Positions 41,058 through 50,304 of a DNA stretch of 64,000 bases are shown here, piece after piece. The notes under the pieces are model-generated. The model searched no databases and was not told where the DNA came from. It saw only the letters and a list, made by a program, of their open reading frames with translations. This DNA is from Lentzea sp. NBRC 102530 (GTDB taxonomy: Bacteria; Actinomycetota; Actinomycetes; Mycobacteriales; Pseudonocardiaceae): assembly GCF_030269365.1 (NCBI RefSeq), contig NZ_BSTF01000019.1:122915-186914 (forward strand). The letters are read 5' to 3'. Each line of letters begins with the position of its first letter. The first letter of the stretch is position 1. Position numbers and translations under genes: made by a program.

Positions 41058-41363
41058 GTGCCTATCGGATCTCTCGGACGCTCCAAGTCCGGCCGTCACC
41101 GCGATGCGGAAGAACCGCAGCAGGCGGAGACGTCGCACGACGAGGAGCTGACCTCATACCTGGCCGCCCTGGCCCCGGACGCGGACAACGAAACGACCGC
41201 GTCGGGCTTCGGCAGTGCGCAGGTGTACCAGCTGAGGCTGCAACTCATGGCCAACGAGCAGCTCAAGGAGCTCGCCGCCGAACGTCAGACCTCCCCGCAG
41301 GCTCTCGCCACGGAGTGGGTCATGCAGCGCCTGGAGTGGGAAGCGCGCCAGCGCGGCCACTAG
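41058..41363 (+). CDS. hypothetical protein, 101 aa
   Basis: A soluble protein with a charged N-terminus (GRSKSGRHRDAEE) and a helical C-terminal half (YQLRLQLMANEQLKELAAE then SPQALATEWVMQRLEW). The second half resembles a ribbon-helix-helix-like or small antitoxin-like helical unit, but no toxin gene is nearby. The GTG follows a -10 box by 6 nt. Function is unknown. Confidence 0.65.
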   Translation: MPIGSLGRSKSGRHRDAEEPQQAETSHDEELTSYLAALAPDADNETTASGFGSAQVYQLRLQLMANEQLKELAAERQTSPQALATEWVMQRLEWEARQRGH

Positions 41364-41381
41364 ACCGGGCGACAACAACGA

Positions 41382-41419
41382 AGAAGGACCCTCTACCGAG
41401 CCCGGTAGAGGGTCCTTCT
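41382..41419. terminator. bidirectional hairpin terminator
   Basis: AGAAGGACCCTCTACCG, loop AGCC, and its exact reverse complement: a 17-bp stem between two convergent genes, with CTTCT and AGAAG at the outer ends. Confidence 0.85.
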
Positions 41420-41452
41420 CACGTACGGCTCTATTGCGGCTATTTACAGACT

Positions 41453-41656
41453 TCAGACCGCGCGGACGTTCTGGGCCTGCGGACCCTTGGTGCCCTGGCC
41501 GACCTCGAACTCCACTCGCTGGTTCTCCTCCAGGGTGCGGAAGCCCTGACCCTGGATCTCCGAGTAGTGGACGAAGACGTCAGCGCCGCCGTTGTCCTGG
41601 GCGATGAAGCCGAAGCCCTTTTCGGAGTTGAACCACTTGACAGTGCCCTGTGCCAT
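41453..41656 (-). CDS. cold-shock protein
   Basis: A 67-aa CSD protein that binds single-stranded RNA and DNA as an RNA chaperone. KWFNSEKGFGFI (RNP1) and VFVHYSEI (RNP2) are intact. The ATG at 41656 follows GGAGGCAGG. The roughly 160 nt upstream carry no gene and probably form the long 5' leader usual for csp genes. Confidence 0.96.
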   Translation of the reverse strand: MAQGTVKWFNSEKGFGFIAQDNGGADVFVHYSEIQGQGFRTLEENQRVEFEVGQGTKGPQAQNVRAV

Positions 41657-41979
41657 GAACCTGCCTCCATCGCAGGAAAGCTTGGGGCTGCACTTTGCAA
41701 CCCCGGCCGTCCCGGGGGCGTTCGGCAAACTCGCTGAGAGCGCACCGCACGCCCGCGTGTCGTTCCGCGAGCGTGTGAAGCACGAACACAGAAACCACGG
41801 CCTGCGCGGGTCAGCCTAACGTGTGATTGGTCATAGCACTACAGGTCATTACCGGCCAGTTGCGTGCCTCAATAGGCGCAAAGCCGCTGGTCCAGGTGGG
41901 TGATCGCAATCTGCGAAGCAACGTGTTCCACCGCCGTGCGTCCTCTTCAGCATCAGGCGAGGGGATCTTGGGGGAGCAC

Positions 41980-43140
41980 GTGTTCAGGCCACTGGTTTTG
42001 GTTGCACTGCTGGGTTTGACAGCGTGCAGCGCCGCGCCCGAGGGGGCGTCGACCGCACCGGTCGAGCAGACGCAGGAGAAGGCGAAGGCCGCTGTGACGG
42101 TCACGCCGGCGTCGGGTGAGGGGATCAGCCCGGCCGGTCCGTTCGAGGTCGGCGTGACCGGCGGCGCGCTCACCACCGTCGCGCTCACCAACGCCGAGGG
42201 CAAGGCGGTGCAGGGGGAACTCACCGCCGGGCGCTGGGTCGCGACCGAGGACCTGGGCTACGACAGGCTCTACACGTGGTCGGGTTCGGCCAAGGGCGAG
42301 GACGGCGCGGAGGTGCCGGTCAGCGGCTCGTTCCGCACGGTCAAGCCCGCCAAGCTGACCAGCGCGAAGCTGAACGTCGGCGACAACCAGACGTACGGCG
42401 TCGCGATGCCGTTGAAGGTGACCTTCAGCGCGCCGGTGCAGGACAAGGCCTCCGTGCAGAAGGCCATGACCGTCACGACGTCCGTGCCGACCGAGGGCGC
42501 GTGGGCGTGGCTGTCCGACACCGAGGCGCACTGGCGGCCGCGGGAGTACTGGAAGCCCAGCACCGAGGTGAAGCTGGACGTCGACGTCTACGGCGTGCCG
42601 TTCGGCGGCGGTGCGTACGGCAAGGCGGACATGCACGCGCAGTTCAAGATCGCGGACCGCGCGCTGGTGGCCAAGGCGAACACGCAGACCAAGCGGTTCG
42701 AGATCTACCGCGACGGCACGCTGCTGCACAACTTCCCCGCGTCCTACGGCAAGGAGAGCGTCCCGGGCCGGGTGAGCCGCTCCGGTATCCACGTGGTGCA
42801 GCAGAAGGAAGCCTCACGCCGGATGAAGAGCACCACGTACAACTACGACGTCGCGGTCACGTGGGCGGTGCTGATCTCCCAGAACGGCGAGTTCGTGCAC
42901 GAGAACGACAAGACGATCCCCCAGCAGGGCAGCGAGAACGTCTCGCACGGGTGCGCGAACCTGTCCAGCGACAACGCGAAGACGTTCTACGACCTCACGA
43001 TGGTCGGCGACCCGGTCGAGGTCACCGGGTCGACCATCCAGCTCGGCGCGGCCGACCCGAGCGGCGTCGCTCCCGGCGACTACTGGGAGTGGACGATCGA
43101 CTGGGCGACCTGGACGTCGAAGTCGGCGGCGACGAACTAG
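41980..43140 (+). CDS. L,D-transpeptidase lipoprotein (second copy)
   Basis: A 386-aa homologue of the 2458-3597 protein with the same order: lipobox LTAC (Cys16), two Ig-like regions and a YkuD domain with SHGCANL (Cys325 nucleophile). The GTG at 41980 was chosen because GGGGGAG lies 5 nt before it and the signal peptide begins there; upstream in-frame sequence is not signal-like. The two copies differ in their N-terminal linker, so they may act at different stages of wall synthesis. Confidence 0.93.
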   Translation: MFRPLVLVALLGLTACSAAPEGASTAPVEQTQEKAKAAVTVTPASGEGISPAGPFEVGVTGGALTTVALTNAEGKAVQGELTAGRWVATEDLGYDRLYTWSGSAKGEDGAEVPVSGSFRTVKPAKLTSAKLNVGDNQTYGVAMPLKVTFSAPVQDKASVQKAMTVTTSVPTEGAWAWLSDTEAHWRPREYWKPSTEVKLDVDVYGVPFGGGAYGKADMHAQFKIADRALVAKANTQTKRFEIYRDGTLLHNFPASYGKESVPGRVSRSGIHVVQQKEASRRMKSTTYNYDVAVTWAVLISQNGEFVHENDKTIPQQGSENVSHGCANLSSDNAKTFYDLTMVGDPVEVTGSTIQLGAADPSGVAPGDYWEWTIDWATWTSKSAATN

Positions 43141-43147
43141 TGCCGCA

Positions 43148-43966
43148 CTAGGACTTCTCGGTGATGGCAGGTGGTTGCGGGATCTCGTACCCGGACGGAC
43201 CGACGTTGCGTTCGAGGGCCCGCTTCCACTCGCCGCTCGAGATCATCTTCTCGATCGCGGAGTTCACCTCGTCGCGGGACTCGGTGTCGCCCTTCGGCAC
43301 GCCGATCCCGTACCGCTCCTTGGAGAACGTCTTGCCGACGAGCTTGAGCAGCTCGGGGTTCTCCGCCGCGAACCCGGCGAGGATGACCTCGTCGGTAGTG
43401 ACGGCGTCGACGTTGCCCGCCATGAGAGCGATCACGCAGTCGGAGTACTGGCCGTACTCGACGATCTGCACCTGCTGCGCGAAGTCCGTCTTCACCTTCT
43501 GCGCGGAGGTGGAACCCTTGACCGAGCACAGCTTGCGGCCGTTCATGGTCTCCGGGCCCTGGATGGACTCCTCGGTGTAGCGCACCAGCATGCCCTGGCC
43601 CGTCTCGAAGTACGGGCCGGCGAAGGCGACCTTCTCCTTGCGGGCGTCGGTGATCGAGTACGAGGCGATGATCAGGTCGGCCTCGCCGTTCTCCAGCATC
43701 GACTCGCGGGCGGCGCCGCGGGCCTCCTTGAACGTGATGCCGTTCTCCTTGACGCCCAACTCGTTCGCCACGTACTTGGCCACGTCGACGTCGAACCCGA
43801 CATACCGGCCGTCGAGGCGCCGCTGACTCAGGCCCGGCTGGTCGTAGCGGATGCCGATGGTCAGCTTCCCGGAGTCGGCACGTCCGATGACTGTGCTGGT
43901 GTCACCGCTCCCACAGGCGGTGGCGAACACCGCTACGGCAGTCAGGAGCGCGGCACGACGGATCAC
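43148..43966 (-). CDS. glutamate-type ABC transporter substrate-binding lipoprotein
   Basis: A 272-aa periplasmic-binding-protein-fold lipoprotein. The signal peptide ends in ATAC (Cys18); GIRYDQPGLS, GFDVDVAKYVANELG and the hinge EADLIIASYSITDARK match GluB-like polar amino acid receptors. No permease or ATPase gene is adjacent, so it is an orphan receptor that would share a transporter or act as a sensor. GTG start. Confidence 0.9.
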   Translation of the reverse strand: MIRRAALLTAVAVFATACGSGDTSTVIGRADSGKLTIGIRYDQPGLSQRRLDGRYVGFDVDVAKYVANELGVKENGITFKEARGAARESMLENGEADLIIASYSITDARKEKVAFAGPYFETGQGMLVRYTEESIQGPETMNGRKLCSVKGSTSAQKVKTDFAQQVQIVEYGQYSDCVIALMAGNVDAVTTDEVILAGFAAENPELLKLVGKTFSKERYGIGVPKGDTESRDEVNSAIEKMISSGEWKRALERNVGPSGYEIPQPPAITEKS

Positions 43967-44045
43967 GACAGGCCTTCCGGGGGTGTTGTGGATTCGTGCG
44001 TAATGCTACGGACCTGCGGCGATGATCGACTGTGATGTATGACAT

Positions 44046-44858
44046 CTAGGGAAGGCGTGCTTTGTTCGGTGTCACATGCTTGCCGTGGCGTTCGATCGCG
44101 TGCCGCAGATGGCCGGGCGGAGCCAGTCTCCTGATCTTGCCGGGAACCAAAAGGGCAGCTCGGCGCAGCATTTTCAGCCACAGGTCAGCACGGTCGTACG
44201 GCTCGCGGCCGTGTAGTTCGAGCGCCCAGTCGGGTAGCACCGAGTACGCCAGGTGGCCTACTACGACCCGGTACACGGGCAGTCCGTGGCGGACCCAACC
44301 TTGCACGGGTGGTCCGTGCAAGAAGTCGTAAATCACGTCCGATTCGTCCGTTCGGCGCAGGTTTGGACGCATCCGTTCGAGGTAGTCGAGCATTTCCCGG
44401 CGCGAACCGGGCACTTCGTCCTCGTGCAGGCCTACGAGCGTGGCGGCGAAACGCTGCTCCGCGTAGTAGAGGTCCTTCTGCCGATCGGTCAGTCCGTAGC
44501 CGGCGCGGGAGAGAACGGACTCGAAACAGAAGACCTCGGAGCAATGCACCCAAAGCAGTAGTTCGGGTTCGTCCACTCGGAACGTTCGGCCGTCAACGAC
44601 ACCGCGCAGGCTCCGGTGCGTGGCCCGGACCCGTGCCGCCGCGGCCGCGATGTCCTCGTCGGTGCCGTAGACGCCGAGGCCGACGAAGTCCGCCGTGCGT
44701 TTGAGCCTGCCGAGCGGGTCGGCCCGGAAGTTGGAGTTCTGCACGACACCGGCAACGGCCTTGGGGTGCAACGCCTGCAGGTAGAGGCTCGCGATCCCGG
44801 CGATCCACATCGTCGGGTCCGCGTGCATCTGCCAGCTGACGGAGTTCGGATCTGGCAT
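44046..44858 (-). CDS. DUF2236 (MpaB/latex-clearing-like) oxygenase
   Basis: A 270-aa protein of the DUF2236 family, related to rubber oxygenase Lcp and fungal MpaB. The conserved Arg/His-rich helices are visible: LQALHPKAVAGV near residue 25, WVHCSEVFCFES near 108 and a late His-Tyr pair. These proteins bind heme or metal and cleave polyprenyl chains in characterised cases; the substrate here is unknown. ATG 44858 was chosen; ATG 44894 would overlap the divergent gene start. Confidence 0.85.
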   Translation of the reverse strand: MPDPNSVSWQMHADPTMWIAGIASLYLQALHPKAVAGVVQNSNFRADPLGRLKRTADFVGLGVYGTDEDIAAAAARVRATHRSLRGVVDGRTFRVDEPELLLWVHCSEVFCFESVLSRAGYGLTDRQKDLYYAEQRFAATLVGLHEDEVPGSRREMLDYLERMRPNLRRTDESDVIYDFLHGPPVQGWVRHGLPVYRVVVGHLAYSVLPDWALELHGREPYDRADLWLKMLRRAALLVPGKIRRLAPPGHLRHAIERHGKHVTPNKARLP

Positions 44859-44892
44859 GCGGACATCGTCCCGCCTCGCCAGGATGAAGACC

Positions 44893-45303
44893 ATGGACCT
44901 GGACCAGGCACGGGACGTGCTCCGCAGCCAGCACCGCGCGGTCTTCTGCGCGGTCAAGTCCGACGGCACCCCGGCCTTGTCGCCGGTGCTCGTCGCGCTC
45001 GACGACAACGGCGACGTGCTCGTTTCCACACGGGCCACCGCGTACAAGACGAAGCAGGTCCAACGTGACCCGCGCGTCTCGTTGTGCGTGCTGCCGGACA
45101 GCTTCTTCGGGCGGTGGATCCAGCTCAACGGGACCGCGACGGTCGTGCCGTTGCCCGAGGCCATGGACCTGCTGGTCTCCTACTACCGGACGATCTCCGG
45201 CGAGCACGCGGACTGGAACGACTACCGGGCCGCGATGGCACGGGAACAGCGCGTGATCCTGCGGATTTCGCTCACCTCCGCCGGGCCGGACAAGACCGGC
45301 TGA
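44893..45303 (+). CDS. PPOX-class F420-dependent oxidoreductase
   Basis: A 136-aa split-barrel flavin/F420-binding protein. LRSQHRAVFCAVKSDGTPALSP is the typical start of the fold, then VLVSTRATAYKTKQVQRDPRVSL contacts the cofactor phosphate. It acts on unknown substrates with F420H2 or flavin. ATG 44893 has AGGA 8 nt upstream; ATG 44884 lacks one. Confidence 0.88.
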   Translation: MDLDQARDVLRSQHRAVFCAVKSDGTPALSPVLVALDDNGDVLVSTRATAYKTKQVQRDPRVSLCVLPDSFFGRWIQLNGTATVVPLPEAMDLLVSYYRTISGEHADWNDYRAAMAREQRVILRISLTSAGPDKTG

Positions 45304-45383
45304 GCCTGTAACACCGTTAGCGGGGACAACGATTCCACGGGGACGGCGGCTACCGGGCAGGCGGAACCTGGGGAGCGGAAGCG

Positions 45384-45896
45384 ATGGCAGGTGTCAGACG
45401 CCGCGGCTACTTCGCCGCGGCGGTTGCGGTGATGGGCGCTGCCCTGATCGCGGCCTTGTTCTCGGCACCCCCGGACAAGCCCGTGGACATCCGCCTCGTC
45501 GCCCCGCCGCCTCCGCCGCCCGAGGTCGTCATCGCGACCGCCACGACCACCGTCTCCGCCGTCGGGGTCCAGCGGCCGCCACCTCCGCCACCGCCCCCGC
45601 CGCCTCCTCCGGCCGCGGGTGAGGACCGGCCTCCGCCACCGCCTCCCGGTCACCGGCCACCGCCACCGCCGAAACCGGGCAGCAAGCCCCGGCCGAACCT
45701 CTACGACCTGCTGCGCTGCGACTCGAAGGTGTTCGGCGACGACTTCAAGCACTGCCTGAAGTGGCCGCTGGACGACGAGGAGTTCTGCGACTTCCTGGAG
45801 GAGCTGGAGCTCGACCCGGCCGACCTGCGGGGACCCGAGGACGGCCGGTTCGACCACTTCGACCGGTTCGAACTGACCTGCGACGTCAAGCCTTGA
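45384..45896 (+). CDS. membrane-anchored polyproline protein
   Basis: A 170-aa protein. Residues 9-27 are a signal anchor (FAAAVAVMGAALIAALFS), then a proline zone with a 12-residue Pro run at about 65-76, and a C-terminal acidic domain of about 65 residues with three Cys. The Pro zone would span the wall, placing the acidic domain outside. A GGGGAG site precedes the ATG. It is convergent with the large ATPase, overlapping it by 11 nt. Function is unknown. Confidence 0.7.
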   Translation: MAGVRRRGYFAAAVAVMGAALIAALFSAPPDKPVDIRLVAPPPPPPEVVIATATTTVSAVGVQRPPPPPPPPPPPPAAGEDRPPPPPPGHRPPPPPKPGSKPRPNLYDLLRCDSKVFGDDFKHCLKWPLDDEEFCDFLEELELDPADLRGPEDGRFDHFDRFELTCDVKP

Positions 45897-48800
45897 GCGC
45901 ACGCAGCCGCGCGAGGTTCGCTTCCGCGAGCGAGCCGAGCAGCTGCGCCTCGCCCAGGTAGTGGTCGTCGATCAACGCCTCCACCTCGGCGTCGTTCATC
46001 GCCGGCACGATCCGCGCGGCCATCCTGTTCATGTTGCGATAGCTGCCCTGCAACAGGAACGGCTGCTCGGACGGGTCGGCGGCGGACGCGATGTACGCCT
46101 GGTTGACCTTGAGCACGACCTCCTGGACCCGGCGCAGCTTCCGCACGACCGAGAGCAGGCGGTCGAGTTCGACCGTCTCGTGGTCGTGCCGGACGCTCTC
46201 GCCGTTCGCCAGGCGCACCAACGGTTCCACGTCGACACCGCCCAGCGTCGGGTTCGAGCCCGACGCGTTCTCCAGGTAGCTCAACGCGAACAGCTCGTCG
46301 CGCCCGGACAGCACGTCGCCGAGGTTCCACACGTCCGCGCGGTTCGCGAGCATGTCCGGGACGCGGAACGCGCGGCCCGTCTCGGTGTACGGGTTGCCGG
46401 CCATCGACACCGCGAAGCGCTTGCCCCGCAGGTCGAACGTCTGCGGGTCGCCGTCCCAGACGCCCTCGATGCGGCGCTGGGCGTCGCAGAGCGAGATGAA
46501 CTTCTGCAGCAACTCCGGTGAGGTGTGCTGGATGTCGTCCAGGTGCAGCAGGACGTTGCTGCCCAGCGCGAACGCGAAGTTGATCCGCTCGACCTCCTGG
46601 CGCGCGGTGGCGTTCGGTGCCTCCGCCGGGTCGAGCGAGGTGACGCCGGTGCCCAGCGCGGGGCCGTTGACCTTGACGAACACCATGCCCAGGCGGTTCG
46701 CGACGTACTCCATCAGCGTCGTCTTGCCGTAGCCGGGCGGGGAGATCAGCATCAGCAGGCCCGTGCCGTCGTTCAGCTGCTTGCTGAGGTTGTCGCCGAT
46801 CAACGGCAGGTAGACCTCGTTCAGCAACCTGTTGCGCACGAACGTGTTCAGCACCGCGGGCTGGTAGTCGTCGAGCCTGAGCCGGCGGCGTTCCCCGGCC
46901 AGCAGCTCGTCGCGTTGCCGTTGGTAGGCGCGGAAAGCCGGCACCTGGTCGGTGGTGAAGGCCCTCAGCCTGGTCAGGGTTTCGTCCAGGCGCAGGTCCA
47001 TCGACTGGTTGTGCACGCGCGGGTGCGTGCCGAGCAGGCCCGTGACGGTCTCGGTCAGCGACGCGCTGGAGTCGTACCGGGGCAGGTCGGTGAGCAGGAT
47101 CGCGACGACCTCGGGGAACTCCGGGCAGTCCTCGTCGGAGAGGAACGCCCGCAGCCACGCCTCGATGAGGTCGCGGTCGCGCAGGTCCTCGTGCACGACC
47201 GCGCGGAACCTGTCGATCACGGCTCGCGCGGCCTTGCTGGTGACGAATCCCCTCGGCTCGCAGGCGAGTTCTTCGAAGAGGTACTCGGCGGCGAGGTCCG
47301 GTAGCCCGAACTGCTTCGTCAGCTCCGGGATGCCGTGCGTGCCACCGAAGATCGTGCGCGCGCGGGCGAGCGACTCGGCTTTGCGTTGCCACACAGCACG
47401 TTGCGCTTCTTCTTGCTCGGACCAGAAGACCTGGGCCTCCGCACGGGCCTGCGGCGGGTAGCGGAGCAGTCCGGCGCCCGCGTGCAACCGTTGCAGGACA
47501 GCGAGGATCTTCTCGGCGTCGTGGTCGTGAACGCCCTTCTCGTAGCCCTCGTCGTAGCGTTCCGCGGCGGCGTTCACGACGTCGGTGCGGCCCTCGGCGA
47601 GCAGGACGGCGGCGAGGTGTTCGGCGCGGTAGACGGCGTCGGTCTCCGAGACCAGGAGCTGGTTCCAGAAGCCCTTGGTGGCGGCGAATCCGCTGTCGGT
47701 GACCTCGCTGCGGTAGTCGGTGCCGGTGACGGCGTAGTACAGCTTGCCGTCGCGAGGCACGAGGGTGAGGTTCATCGGCTCGGTCGTCACCGGGAAGCGA
47801 TGACGACCGAGCACGATCGACGCGCCGTCGTACAGGTCGGCCCGGTCCCGCAGCGCCCGGCCTCCCTCTTGCCGGGCGTCGCGCAGACCCGCGTCGAGCT
47901 CGTCGGCCCGGACGTCACCGAGTTCTCGCAGCTGTTCGGCGACCGTGCGGACCTTGGCGACCATCGGGTCGCCGGCGAAGTACGTGTTGATCTCGTCGGT
48001 CGAGGTCAGCTTGCCGACCCGGCGGCGGATCGTGCCGAGGACCCGTTCGGCCGACTGGACGAGGCGGTCGGCCTTGCGCGCCCGTTCGTCGAGCAGGGTC
48101 TGCTTGCGGGCGGAGAACGCCTCGTAGACGTCCGTGCGCTTGGCGCCGACCTGCGCGAGGAAGTCGTCGAACTCGCCGAACCGCGACTCCAGGTTCTCCA
48201 GTTGCAGCAACAGCCGGCCGAGCTGGTCGTCGCAGCGCTGCGGGGTGTCGGCGACCGAGAGCGCTCCCGTGATGGCCTGGCCGAGCAGCGCGAACTCCGC
48301 GGCGAACTCGGCGCGGCCCTCGGCGTTCGCGAGCTGCGAGCGGCGACCGTCCACAGTGGCCCTGGCGCGGTTGACCGCGGCCAGCACCTCGCCGATGCTC
48401 GCGAGGATCTGCGTGCGGGTCGTGGTGTCGGCGGCGTCGAGCGTGCTGACGACCTCGGTCAGCACCTCCAGGCCTGCCTGCTGCTGCGCGAGCCGTTCGC
48501 GCAACGGCTTCGCCTCGGCGGCGGTCTTCAGCTCCGTCGCGGCGATCTGGTCGATCTCTTCGTGGTACCGGTCGAAAGCGCCCTCACCGCTGAGGAACGC
48601 GACGGCCCGTCGGGCCGACGCGCCGAGTTCCTCGACCAGTTCGGCCTCGCGCCGGTCGATCTCCTCGAGGTCGACGTACCGGAGGTCCTTGAGGGTGATC
48701 AGGCGGCCCTGGGCGGACCGCAGGTCGGCGAGCAGGCGGACCCACTCGTCGGCGCTCCTGGGAGCCGCCGACCTGGCCAGCCGGACGAGACTCGCCAGCT

Positions 48801-50304
48801 TCTCCGCGGCTTGGTGGAGCTGCCGCGCCGCGTGCTCGGTGAGCGTGCGGACGGCCTCGAACTCGTCCAGCACCTGTTCCGCGGTGGCCCGGACGGCCAG
48901 GACGTCCTGCTTGAGCCCGAGCTCGTCGAGCCAGAACACACCGTCGACCACCCTGGTGCACAGTGCGATCAGGCCCTCGAACACCGGCGCGGTCGGGGTC
49001 ATCTCGGCGCTCATCCTGGTGATGGACAGGCAGTCCGAGATGCCGCGGACGAGTTCGGCGTTGCCGATGCGGGCGAGCGGGCCCGCCTGGTCGGGCAGGG
49101 TCTCGTCGGCCATGAACGGCGTGCGCCACACCTGCATGGGGTGCACGCGCACGGCGTCGGAGCCGGTCTCGCGGAAGACCACGAGCGTGCCGTCGGCGAA
49201 GAGCGAGTAGCCGTGGCAGGTGATCGGGGTGGCGACTTCCTTGCGGATCACGTTGTAGGGCAGCAGAAGGCTGCGGCCCTCGCGGCGGGCGTGGTAGACG
49301 AACAGCACGTCCTCGCCGTTCGCGGACTTGACGACCCGTTCGAACTCGAGCTCGTCGGTGTCGACGTCGAACGTCTTGTCCGCGCCCGTGACCAGGTAGT
49401 AGCCGCCGGGGAAGATGATCCCCTGGTCCTCGGGCAGGCGCTGGCAGGCCTGCCCGATGCCGTCGAGCCGCGTGACCTCCTTGGTGCGGGTGTTGAAGAC
49501 CAGGTGCCGGGGCGTGGTCTCCTTGTACGGCAGGATCTTCAGCAGGATCAGCGGGCCGACGCGGGCGTGGTGGACCTCGGCGTCCGCGAGGCTCTGCAAC
49601 GGTTCGTCGACGGGCTCGGAGTAGACGCCCTCGCCCGACTCGGTGTTGTTCTCGATCTTGACGGTGAGCGTGCCGCCGACCGTCTCGACGAACACCTCGT
49701 TGTCGATGGCGATGTGCGGGTGCCGGCCGAGCACGTGCTGCTCGCGGGTCGTCCCGACCCAGGTGAAGTCGTGCGAGGGCGGGAAGACGTGGTCGCGGTC
49801 GCCCCGGTTGTCGACGTAGGTGACGGTGCCGTCGACCTCGACGTCCCAGCGCAGGACGTGCAGGTCCTCGATCCGCACGCCCGTCTGGAACACCGCGAGC
49901 AGCCGCTGCTCGACGATGCGCAGCTGGAGCAGCCGCGTCTCGCGGTAGTAGCGGTACAGCTCGGCGAAGTCGTTGAGGAACCTCGGGTCCTCGAGGAACT
50001 CCGCCTCGACCGCGGCGAAGTCCCTGCCGTGCGCCGCGAAGACGTCGCCGACCCGAGTCTCGGACTTGAGGCCCATGAAGACGTTGTAGCCGAACAACAT
50101 CACGTCACCGAGTGCCACGATGTCGCGCGGCACGCAGTTGTTCTCGGTGCGGATGCGTTCGGTGGCGACGAGTTCGAGGGCCGTGCTGCCGAACGTCTCG
50201 ACGCGCCGGTCGTTCAGCGCCTCGGTGCTGCGGGCGAGTTCGGCCGCCTGGTCGGCAAGCCTCGCCCGCAGCACTTCGTAAGTGCCCGCGTCGAGAGCTG
50301 TCAT
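45886..50304 (-). CDS. giant AAA+ ATPase of the DUF3686 'DNA repair ATPase' family
   Basis: A 1472-aa protein. The N-terminal 450 residues are the DUF3686-type beta-rich region; about 520-880 is helical and partly coiled coil; the AAA+ module is at about 1170-1400 with Walker A PPGYGKTT (near 1190) and Walker B LLHLDDI (near 1253) and an MAGNPYTETG sensor segment. The family label DNA repair is based on database annotation, not on experiments I know of. It is translationally coupled to a flotillin gene by ATGA, which points to a membrane-linked function. Confidence 0.85.
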   Translation of the reverse strand: MTALDAGTYEVLRARLADQAAELARSTEALNDRRVETFGSTALELVATERIRTENNCVPRDIVALGDVMLFGYNVFMGLKSETRVGDVFAAHGRDFAAVEAEFLEDPRFLNDFAELYRYYRETRLLQLRIVEQRLLAVFQTGVRIEDLHVLRWDVEVDGTVTYVDNRGDRDHVFPPSHDFTWVGTTREQHVLGRHPHIAIDNEVFVETVGGTLTVKIENNTESGEGVYSEPVDEPLQSLADAEVHHARVGPLILLKILPYKETTPRHLVFNTRTKEVTRLDGIGQACQRLPEDQGIIFPGGYYLVTGADKTFDVDTDELEFERVVKSANGEDVLFVYHARREGRSLLLPYNVIRKEVATPITCHGYSLFADGTLVVFRETGSDAVRVHPMQVWRTPFMADETLPDQAGPLARIGNAELVRGISDCLSITRMSAEMTPTAPVFEGLIALCTRVVDGVFWLDELGLKQDVLAVRATAEQVLDEFEAVRTLTEHAARQLHQAAEKLASLVRLARSAAPRSADEWVRLLADLRSAQGRLITLKDLRYVDLEEIDRREAELVEELGASARRAVAFLSGEGAFDRYHEEIDQIAATELKTAAEAKPLRERLAQQQAGLEVLTEVVSTLDAADTTTRTQILASIGEVLAAVNRARATVDGRRSQLANAEGRAEFAAEFALLGQAITGALSVADTPQRCDDQLGRLLLQLENLESRFGEFDDFLAQVGAKRTDVYEAFSARKQTLLDERARKADRLVQSAERVLGTIRRRVGKLTSTDEINTYFAGDPMVAKVRTVAEQLRELGDVRADELDAGLRDARQEGGRALRDRADLYDGASIVLGRHRFPVTTEPMNLTLVPRDGKLYYAVTGTDYRSEVTDSGFAATKGFWNQLLVSETDAVYRAEHLAAVLLAEGRTDVVNAAAERYDEGYEKGVHDHDAEKILAVLQRLHAGAGLLRYPPQARAEAQVFWSEQEEAQRAVWQRKAESLARARTIFGGTHGIPELTKQFGLPDLAAEYLFEELACEPRGFVTSKAARAVIDRFRAVVHEDLRDRDLIEAWLRAFLSDEDCPEFPEVVAILLTDLPRYDSSASLTETVTGLLGTHPRVHNQSMDLRLDETLTRLRAFTTDQVPAFRAYQRQRDELLAGERRRLRLDDYQPAVLNTFVRNRLLNEVYLPLIGDNLSKQLNDGTGLLMLISPPGYGKTTLMEYVANRLGMVFVKVNGPALGTGVTSLDPAEAPNATARQEVERINFAFALGSNVLLHLDDIQHTSPELLQKFISLCDAQRRIEGVWDGDPQTFDLRGKRFAVSMAGNPYTETGRAFRVPDMLANRADVWNLGDVLSGRDELFALSYLENASGSNPTLGGVDVEPLVRLANGESVRHDHETVELDRLLSVVRKLRRVQEVVLKVNQAYIASAADPSEQPFLLQGSYRNMNRMAARIVPAMNDAEVEALIDDHYLGEAQLLGSLAEANLARLRALKA